NCBI GenBank assembly: GCA_023381945.1
Contig: JAMCQY010000220.1
Location: forward strand, 1-9,856
Direction: 5' to 3'
Length of the DNA stretch: 9,856 bases
Origin: Deltaproteobacteria bacterium
GTDB taxonomy: Bacteria > Desulfobacterota > Desulfobaccia > Desulfobaccales > 0-14-0-80-60-11
The position numbers were made by a program, and so were the translations under genes. The notes below the pieces were generated by a model. The model saw nothing but the letters and a program-made list of their open reading frames with translations, searched no databases and had not been told where the DNA came from. Below, piece by piece: positions 5,820 to 9,856 of the stretch (position 1 is the first letter of the stretch; the number at the start of each line of letters is the position of its first letter).

Positions 5820-5845
5820 CGGGCCTTCACCTCCGGGAAGGCCCG
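5820..5845 (-). other. Hairpin after mlaC-like copy 2
   Basis: A perfect 9-bp stem, CGGGCCTTC (5820-5828) with GAAGGCCCG (5837-5845), loop 8, sits 24 bases beyond the stop of copy 2 in the 223-bp gap between the two mlaC-like genes. No T-run follows on the minus strand, so it is more likely an mRNA-stabilising or partial-attenuation structure than a full terminator. I see no convincing promoter for copy 1 in the rest of the gap; A/T-rich sequence at 5703-5760 could hold one. Confidence 0.5.
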
Positions 5846-5868
5846 GCCTCGGATTGACAAAGTTGGCC

Positions 5869-6486
5869 TTAGCCGTGGCGTTCCGCCGCCAATCTCTCTT
5901 TCAGACGGGACACCAGTTCGTTGTAGGAGAATTCTTGAATCATGGCCGAGAATTGGTTGCGGAAATTATCCACCAGGCTCACCCCTTCAATGACCATATC
6001 ATAGATCATCCAGCCTTTCGGTCCTTGCAGAAGGCGGAAATTCACCGGGATTTTATCATTGGGCCGCAGGACCACAACTCGCACTTCACAGCCATCACAT
6101 TTATTGGTCTCGCCCTGGTACTCCACTTTAGTTTTGGCGAACTCATCCAAATGATTGGCATAAGAAGCCTTCAACAGTCCACTGAAGACCTTGACGAACT
6201 CGTCCTGCTGGGACCGGTTCAGCTTGCCCCAGGTCGAAGGCAGACAGCGTTTGGACATTTCCCGAAAATCCAGGTGCTTGGCGGCAACCTTTTCGACCAG
6301 TTCTATCCGTTGAGATTTTTCCGATTTAGTCTGTAAAATGGTCTGAACTTCCTGAATCAGACCTTTAACGTCGTCCGAGGGATTCCCGGCGGCTGTGGCT
6401 CCCGTCAGCCACAAGGTCAGATTTAATGCCAGCACTAGAATGACTCCATGAATTAACACCCTTTTGGATTTGCTCAGAGCTTTCAT
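5869..6486 (-). CDS. MlaC-type periplasmic phospholipid-binding protein (copy 2)
   Basis: The gene encodes a 205-residue precursor of the MlaC/Ttg2D family of periplasmic lipid carriers. The signal peptide has basic residues (K2, K6, K8, R9), a hydrophobic core at about 10-28 and an ATA cleavage site near residue 32. The mature part matches copy 1 closely: HLDFREMSKRCLPSTW, ASYANHLDEFAKTK, RPNDKIPVNFRLL, WMIYDMVIEGVSLVDNFRNQF. A difference is a C130-x2-C133 pair where copy 1 has Ser residues (Cys-free). ATG 6486 is chosen because the signal peptide begins there; AGGAG lies 11 bases upstream, a long spacing. The frame is open to an ATG at 6636, which would put 50 extra non-hydrophobic residues before the signal peptide. 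The gene arose with copy 1 by tandem duplication. Confidence 0.92.
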   Translation of the reverse strand: MKALSKSKRVLIHGVILVLALNLTLWLTGATAAGNPSDDVKGLIQEVQTILQTKSEKSQRIELVEKVAAKHLDFREMSKRCLPSTWGKLNRSQQDEFVKVFSGLLKASYANHLDEFAKTKVEYQGETNKCDGCEVRVVVLRPNDKIPVNFRLLQGPKGWMIYDMVIEGVSLVDNFRNQFSAMIQEFSYNELVSRLKERLAAERHG

Positions 6487-6708
6487 GATCGCGGTCGCTC
6501 CTAAAGGTAAAATCAAGCGATTTGACTCAAGCGGCTGGATTTGCTGATGGCCGCCGGGTAAATGACCATTAAGACTCTGTTCGGTACGGTAATTCCTTAA
6601 AAAAAGAGTGGAAGGATTTTCGGGCTTTTTGGCCATCGCGCCTTCATCCTGGAGCCGGTTCTAAACCTCCAGACAGACTTTGCAAACAACTTAGCAACTC
6701 GTGGCCAT

Positions 6709-6750
6709 AAAGTACATCGGCAAAAGTACACATTTAGGGGAGGTAAATGT
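6709..6750. repeat. Small direct and inverted repeats, possible operator
   Basis: AAAGTACA occurs at 6709-6716 and again at 6723-6730, 14 bases apart (about 1.3 helical turns). Overlapping the second copy, ACATTTA (6730-6736) and TAAATGT (6744-6750) form a perfect 7-bp inverted repeat around GGGGAGG. The site lies about 220 bp upstream of mlaC-like copy 2. An operator role is a guess; these are short matches. Confidence 0.3.
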
Positions 6751-6799
6751 ACCTATTTGGGATGGTTTTCTTAAGAGGAATACGGGGGCTCTGACAAGG

Positions 6800-6926
6800 T
6801 ATAGCGATTGCCAAAAATAATTTCTTGTAGGGGCGCACCCGCGTGTGCGCCCTCCTGCGGGCGGACACATGGGTCCGCCCCTACAATCCATCGGGTTATC
6901 GGAAAAAACTTTTGGCAAACGCTATA
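6800..6926. mobile_element. Nested palindromic MITE-like element
   Basis: The ends are a 17-bp inverted repeat with one mismatch: TATAGCGATTGCCAAAA (6800-6816) and the complement of TATAGCGTTTGCCAAAA (6910-6926). Inside is a second perfect 10-bp inverted repeat, TGTAGGGGCG (6826-6835)/CGCCCCTACA (6876-6885). Inside that are two perfect 8-bp hairpins: GGGCGCAC/GTGCGCCC (6831-6838, 6845-6852) and GGGCGGAC/GTCCGCCC (6859-6866, 6873-6880). It has no coding capacity. The TA at each tip would fit a TA target site as used by IS630/mariner-type transposases, but this is inference. The GTAGGGGCG...CGCCCCTAC core could also be a separate repeat inserted in a larger one. Confidence 0.6.
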
Positions 6927-6973
6927 GATGGATTATCCCAAGCAACGTTCTCTGTTGCGGGTAAATGAATCAA

Positions 6974-7001
6974 GAAAAAAATAACTTTGGCAGGATAAGT
7001 T
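6974..7001 (-). terminator. Possible terminator of the MFS gene
   Basis: On the minus strand, AACTT (complement of 6997-7001) and AAGTT (complement of 6983-6987) can pair across a 9-base loop, followed by ATTTTTTTC (complement of 6973-6981). The T-run is good but the stem is short and A/T-rich. It lies 10 bases past the MFS stop. Confidence 0.4.
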
Positions 7002-7010
7002 GCGGCAGGG

Positions 7011-8228
7011 TTAGGAAATAGTTTTTTGGGCCGGTTTGTAGCCCCGCAGGAGCAGATAAAAACAAGCCACCAGGATGAGGTTGATCAAGGCCGTGAGCAG
7101 GAAACCGTTGGTGAAGCCCAGCCGCTGGATGACCGGTCCCATCAAGGCCGAGCTGAGCATCATCCCCAGATAGATGGAGGCGTTATAGCCGCCCATGGCC
7201 AGGCCTCGAAATTCCGGGGCTGCAGCTTCAGCGGTGAGGGCCCCGATGGAAGTGAAGGCCAGGCCCATGCTGGCGCCCAATGCCGCGGCTCCCAGGATGA
7301 AAGAGGCGACCCGGCCGGCCAGTCCCAGGGCGGCTACGGACCCGGCTACGCCCAGGATGCCGGCGGCGGCCAGGATGCCGCGGTTGCCGGCCCGGTCACT
7401 CAGGTGGCCGAAAGGGATGCGCACCAGAACATTCACAATGCCCTGGGTGGCGAAGACCAAGCCAATCTGTCCCAGGGGCAGGCCCTGGTTTTGGGCGTGC
7501 AGTGGCAGGAAGGTAATAAACATCCCCAGCCCGAAACAACCTCCCAGGGTGGCCAGCCAGCAGCCCAGCAAGGGCCGGTTATGCAGCAGCTGCCACACCG
7601 CCGTCCAGGTGGCCGCGCCTTGCCCGCCCTGGGAGGGCCGGGAAATCGGCAAGCCGCGGCTCCCAGGCAGGTAAAAGAATAACAACCAGAAAATTAAAAA
7701 GATGCTGAGGCCGGAGATGAAAAAAGTCGGGATGAAGCCGAGCCCTTGGGCTAAGAAGCCGCCCACGGCCGGACCCAGAGTCATGCCGGCATAGATGGCG
7801 GTGGTATACCAGCCGTAAGACCGCCCCAGGTGGGTGGGCGGAGAAATGTTGGCCACAAAAGCCATCATGGTGGGCCCGAAGGCAGCCAGCCCCACTCCGG
7901 AAAAGAGATAAATCCAAATGAGTTGCCCCGGGGAGTGGCTGAGGCAGACCAAAAAAGAGGAAGCGGCTAAAATCAGCACCCCGGTTGCCGCGGTGAGCTT
8001 AGTGCCCAGGCGGTCCGAGGCCAATCCCAGGGGCACCGACAAGACTCCGGCCATGAGCAGAAAGGCCGCGTTGATCAAACCCACTTCCACCGTGTCCGCC
8101 CCCCGGGTCACGGCATAGAGCGGCACCACCGGCATCCGCATGTAAGTGCCGAAGTAGCACCCGAAGACCACGACGCAGCAGGTGCAAAGCAGGGTTAGAT
8201 AGGCCCGGGGGGTTAATTCAGCGTTCAT
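7011..8228 (-). CDS. Major facilitator superfamily transporter
   Basis: The gene encodes a 405-residue inner-membrane secondary transporter. It shows the two-times-six-helix layout of MFS proteins. The first half carries motif A in the loop between helices 2 and 3 (GLASDRLGTK, D72-R73), and the pseudo-repeat in the second half is GHLSDRAGNR (about 274-283, D278). Glycine-rich helices such as AIYAGMTLGPAVGGFLAQGLG resemble the motif C region of drug/H+ antiporters, which favours export. The substrate cannot be told. ATG 8228 has no strong ribosome binding site (CTGCTACTCTT precedes it), but the N-terminus fits the fold directly. A 175-bp gap separates it from the methyltransferase gene upstream; I see no clear promoter there. 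The link to the mlaC-like genes may be chance. Confidence 0.92.
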   Translation of the reverse strand: MNAELTPRAYLTLLCTCCVVVFGCYFGTYMRMPVVPLYAVTRGADTVEVGLINAAFLLMAGVLSVPLGLASDRLGTKLTAATGVLILAASSFLVCLSHSPGQLIWIYLFSGVGLAAFGPTMMAFVANISPPTHLGRSYGWYTTAIYAGMTLGPAVGGFLAQGLGFIPTFFISGLSIFLIFWLLFFYLPGSRGLPISRPSQGGQGAATWTAVWQLLHNRPLLGCWLATLGGCFGLGMFITFLPLHAQNQGLPLGQIGLVFATQGIVNVLVRIPFGHLSDRAGNRGILAAAGILGVAGSVAALGLAGRVASFILGAAALGASMGLAFTSIGALTAEAAAPEFRGLAMGGYNASIYLGMMLSSALMGPVIQRLGFTNGFLLTALINLILVACFYLLLRGYKPAQKTIS

Positions 8229-8403
8229 AAGAGTAGCAGGGGAACAGGAGATGCCGAAGAAATGAAACCGGATACGGAAATTAACGTCATGAAAAGGCAG
8301 GCGCGGTTATGGAAGTTGTCGGACATGGGGTTCGGGATGCCTGCCAATCTCGATAGGAATAGGCTGCAAAAAATGTCTGTGGACACTTCACCCGGTGGCC
8401 AGC

Positions 8404-8970
8404 CTAATTCTTTCCGTCTTTCTTCAAGAGGGCCGTGTAGCTCCGAAAGATTTTGGGATGGTCGACGACCTTCAGTCCATTTTGTCCGGCCGCCTGGAGG
8501 CTTGCTTCGAAATCCCGAAATGGCACATGAAATTTGGGTTCTGCCATCAAACAATAAGCCTCGGGCTTCAAAACCCTCCAAATTTCAGCGAACAAGCCCT
8601 GGACATCGGGAACCTCGTGCGCCACGGCGAAGGCCAGGGCAAAATCGACCCGTCCCTCCCAATCGTCCAAACCGAGAGAAGTTGGCCCACTGAGGCGGGT
8701 GACGATCCGGTCCGAAAGTTCTGCTGCCCGAGCCCGCTTTCGGAGAGCAGCCAGCATCTTTTCTTGGACATCCACCGCGATGACTTTACCAGAGGTGCCG
8801 ACCATCCGGGCCAGGGGCAAGGTAAAGTAGCCCATGGCGGAGCCGATGTCCAGAACCGTCATGCCGCGGGAAACGAAAGGGGCCAGGATCTTGTTAGGGT
8901 TGTGGACGAGACGCCGCAGCGGGTTGATTAAAACATAACCTATCCAATAGGGGCAGACTCGTTGAGCCAT
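8404..8970 (-). CDS. Class I SAM-dependent methyltransferase
   Basis: The gene encodes a 188-residue cytoplasmic enzyme with the Rossmann-like SAM-binding fold. Motif I is VLDIGSAMGYFTLP (39-52), with D41 and the glycine turn. The end of strand beta-2 carries acidic D67 (VIAVDVQEKML), which would contact the SAM ribose. Motif IV-like DFALAFAVAHEVPD (109-122) and VLKP (133-136) follow. The N-terminal MAQRVCPYWIGYVLINPLRR stretch, rich in aromatics, may form a lid. The fold is short at the C-terminus, as in many small-molecule methyltransferases. It resembles UbiE-type Methyltransf_11 proteins; the substrate is unknown. ATG 8970 has only a distant AGGG upstream. It follows the third mlaC-like gene by 64 bp on the same strand, so co-transcription is plausible; a 7-bp hairpin (8995-9017) without a T-run lies between. 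Confidence 0.9.
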   Translation of the reverse strand: MAQRVCPYWIGYVLINPLRRLVHNPNKILAPFVSRGMTVLDIGSAMGYFTLPLARMVGTSGKVIAVDVQEKMLAALRKRARAAELSDRIVTRLSGPTSLGLDDWEGRVDFALAFAVAHEVPDVQGLFAEIWRVLKPEAYCLMAEPKFHVPFRDFEASLQAAGQNGLKVVDHPKIFRSYTALLKKDGKN

Positions 8971-8994
8971 GTTTAACGTTCGACCCTTTTGCGA

Positions 8995-9017
8995 GGCCTT
9001 GGCCCACCTGCAAGGCC
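8995..9017 (-). other. Intercistronic hairpin without T-run
   Basis: GGCCTTG (8995-9001) and CAAGGCC (9011-9017) form a 7-bp stem with a 9-base loop between mlaC-like copy 3 and the methyltransferase gene. The minus-strand sequence after it (TCGCAAAAGGG) has no T-run, so full termination is unlikely. Confidence 0.4.
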
Positions 9018-9034
9018 CCCGCCGTCCTTTAGGT

Positions 9035-9646
9035 TCAGCTGCGGTTTTCCTTCACCTTGGTGCGCAGGCGCTTCATCAGGTCCTCATAAGAAGACTCACT
9101 AATTATCCGGCCGAATTGGGTGCGGTAGTTGCTTACCAGGCTGACTCCTTCGATGCTCACGTCATAAACCTTCCAGGTTCCAGCCTCATTGAGGAGACGG
9201 TAAGAAATAGGGATCCGGTCATTGGGCCGCACCACCACGGTGCGCACCTCGGCATAGTTGTCGTCCTGGGTCTGACCGGTGTAATCGATCCTGACGCGCT
9301 TGGCGTAGCGGTCGATCTTGTCGGCGTAGGAGGCCTCGAGGAGTTCGGCGAAGAGACGGACGAACTCGTCTTTTTGGGTGTTGTTGATTTTATTCCAGGT
9401 GGGACCAAGGCTGCGTTTGGCCATTTCCCGATAGTCGAAATGTTGATCAACAAGTTGCTTCACCTTCGAGAATCGGCGATTCTTCAGGGCCGGGCCGGCC
9501 AGGTTAGGATCGTTAAGAATATCCAACGCCTTGTCAATGACTTGTTTGGTCACCTCGAGGGGCGCGGCGGCCGTGGCCACCTGCACGGCCAGGGCCAGAG
9601 TGAAGATGGTAAGAAGGATAAAGGTTTTATTGATTAGTTTGAACAT
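9035..9646 (-). CDS. MlaC-type periplasmic phospholipid-binding protein (copy 3)
   Basis: The gene encodes a 203-residue precursor of the MlaC/Ttg2D family of periplasmic lipid carriers. The signal peptide has K3 and K7, a hydrophobic core at about 8-22 and ATA cleavage after residue 26. The mature part has the family signature: HFDYREMAKRSLGPTWNKI, EFVRLFAELLEASYADKI, RPNDRIPISYRLL, WKVYDVSIEGVSLVSNYRTQF. It has no cysteine and is the most divergent of the three copies: it has Ser where copies 1 and 2 have Cys in SKRCL, and lacks the DEFAKTK block. ATG 9646 has an ideal AAGGAG 6 bases upstream. A sigma70-like promoter lies about 175 bp further up. It may head a unit with the methyltransferase. 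MlaC-like proteins also occur in hopanoid loci (HpnM); no hopanoid gene is seen here. Confidence 0.93.
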   Translation of the reverse strand: MFKLINKTFILLTIFTLALAVQVATAAAPLEVTKQVIDKALDILNDPNLAGPALKNRRFSKVKQLVDQHFDYREMAKRSLGPTWNKINNTQKDEFVRLFAELLEASYADKIDRYAKRVRIDYTGQTQDDNYAEVRTVVVRPNDRIPISYRLLNEAGTWKVYDVSIEGVSLVSNYRTQFGRIISESSYEDLMKRLRTKVKENRS

Positions 9647-9772
9647 AGGCTGCTCCTTTCCATACAGGCCGGAATCGCGGCCCCAGCAGTCAAAAAGCCG
9701 GCGGGGTTGCTATCCTGGCCCGCGGCGAGTCAAATCGCGGATTTAAGTGCCTGTCGCAGTGCGATTCCCGGT

Positions 9773-9796
9773 GCGGCCCAGACAGCCCTGGACCGC
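9773..9796 (-). other. Hairpin in the leader of mlaC-like copy 3
   Basis: GCGGCCCAG (9773-9781) and CTGGACCGC (9788-9796) pair as a 9-bp stem, perfect except for one mismatched (G·U in RNA) pair, with a 6-base loop. It lies about 20-40 nt into the predicted 5' leader. A short palindrome TCGCA-G-TGCGA (9754-9764) follows. No known riboswitch class is recognised. Confidence 0.4.
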
Positions 9797-9821
9797 ATAC
9801 TATTTGATAATATCGGGATTA

Positions 9822-9851
9822 TTTATATCAGGTTAAATCTTCCAGAGTCAA
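9822..9851 (-). promoter_or_regulatory. Sigma70-like promoter upstream of mlaC-like copy 3
   Basis: On the minus strand TTGACT (complement of 9846-9851) and TATAAA (complement of 9822-9827) are separated by 18 bp. Both hexamers are five of six to consensus. The predicted start near 9815 gives a leader of about 170 nt before ATG 9646. Confidence 0.5.
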
Positions 9852-9856
9852 ACCGC

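Larger units (their letters stand above)
6487..7010. other. 524-bp intergenic region without a gene
   Basis: This region lies between the MFS gene and mlaC-like copy 2. I find no credible coding sequence. The only long open stretches are the in-frame upstream extension of copy 2 (6487-6636) and a 75-codon minus-strand frame (6691-6918) through the palindromic element. The region holds a GTAC-containing repeat cluster (6709-6750), the nested palindromic element (6800-6926) and a possible terminator for the MFS gene (6974-7001). The leader and promoter of mlaC-like copy 2 must lie at 6487-6800, but no box pair stands out. Confidence 0.6.

Noticed and set aside
6517..6528. 12-bp word GAGTCAAATCGC upstream of mlaC-like copies 2 and 3
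   Set aside because: The second copy (9727-9738) is in the opposite orientation relative to its gene. Several 12-base matches are expected by chance in a 10-kb two-strand comparison.
7026..7682. Plus-strand ORFs with many Gln and Gly residues
   Set aside because: Composition is the usual antisense image of a hydrophobic membrane-protein gene (the MFS transporter).
8262..8931. Overlapping plus-strand ORFs of 143 and 178 codons
   Set aside because: They lie antisense to the methyltransferase gene, overlap each other in different frames and show no recognisable motif.
8969..9637. 222-codon plus-strand ORF
   Set aside because: Antisense shadow of mlaC-like copy 3, which has a signal peptide, ribosome binding site and family motifs. 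Similar plus-strand shadows lie over copies 1 and 2.

Overview
The window suggests a Gram-negative bacterium of fairly high GC content. Three genes encode MlaC-type periplasmic phospholipid carriers, and an LpxL/HtrB-like acyltransferase sits beside two GT4 glycosyltransferases. Together with the short dispersed repeats, the protein style recalls Desulfobacterota (the former Deltaproteobacteria). That placement is inference from protein style, not from a marker gene.

Left edge (1-305): the last 49 codons and the right inverted repeat of an ISAs1-family insertion sequence. It is followed by a minus-strand tRNA-Ala (anticodon GGC, CCA encoded) with its own sigma70-like promoter and a rho-independent terminator.

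Plus-strand block (448-4971): five genes read rightward. They are two GT4 glycosyltransferases, an unrecognised 223-residue protein with one N-terminal membrane helix, a lysophospholipid/lipid A acyltransferase-like protein, and a PaaI-type hotdog thioesterase. The most likely theme is assembly or modification of an envelope glycolipid (two sugar transfers plus acylation). The substrate cannot be read from the sequence. The first gene appears to be transcribed as a leaderless mRNA. The unknown gene and the acyltransferase are in the same frame, separated only by a TGA and one codon.

Minus-strand block (9646 down to 5034): a mlaC-like gene, a class I SAM methyltransferase, a 12-helix MFS transporter, a 524-bp gap, then a tandem pair of mlaC-like genes. 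None of the other Mla components (MlaA, B, D, E, F) is in the window. The tandem pair are clear recent paralogs of each other; the third is more distant. The two blocks converge around 4972-5033.

Dispersed small repeats are the most distinctive feature beyond the genes. There are two heptanucleotide tandem repeats, each crossing the stop codon of the gene before it. There is a 51-bp double-hairpin element, and a 127-bp nested palindromic MITE-like element with 17-bp terminal inverted repeats. I see no CRISPR array, defence island or phage gene. I find no clearly new system. The best candidate for something undescribed is the unknown membrane protein coupled to the acyltransferase.
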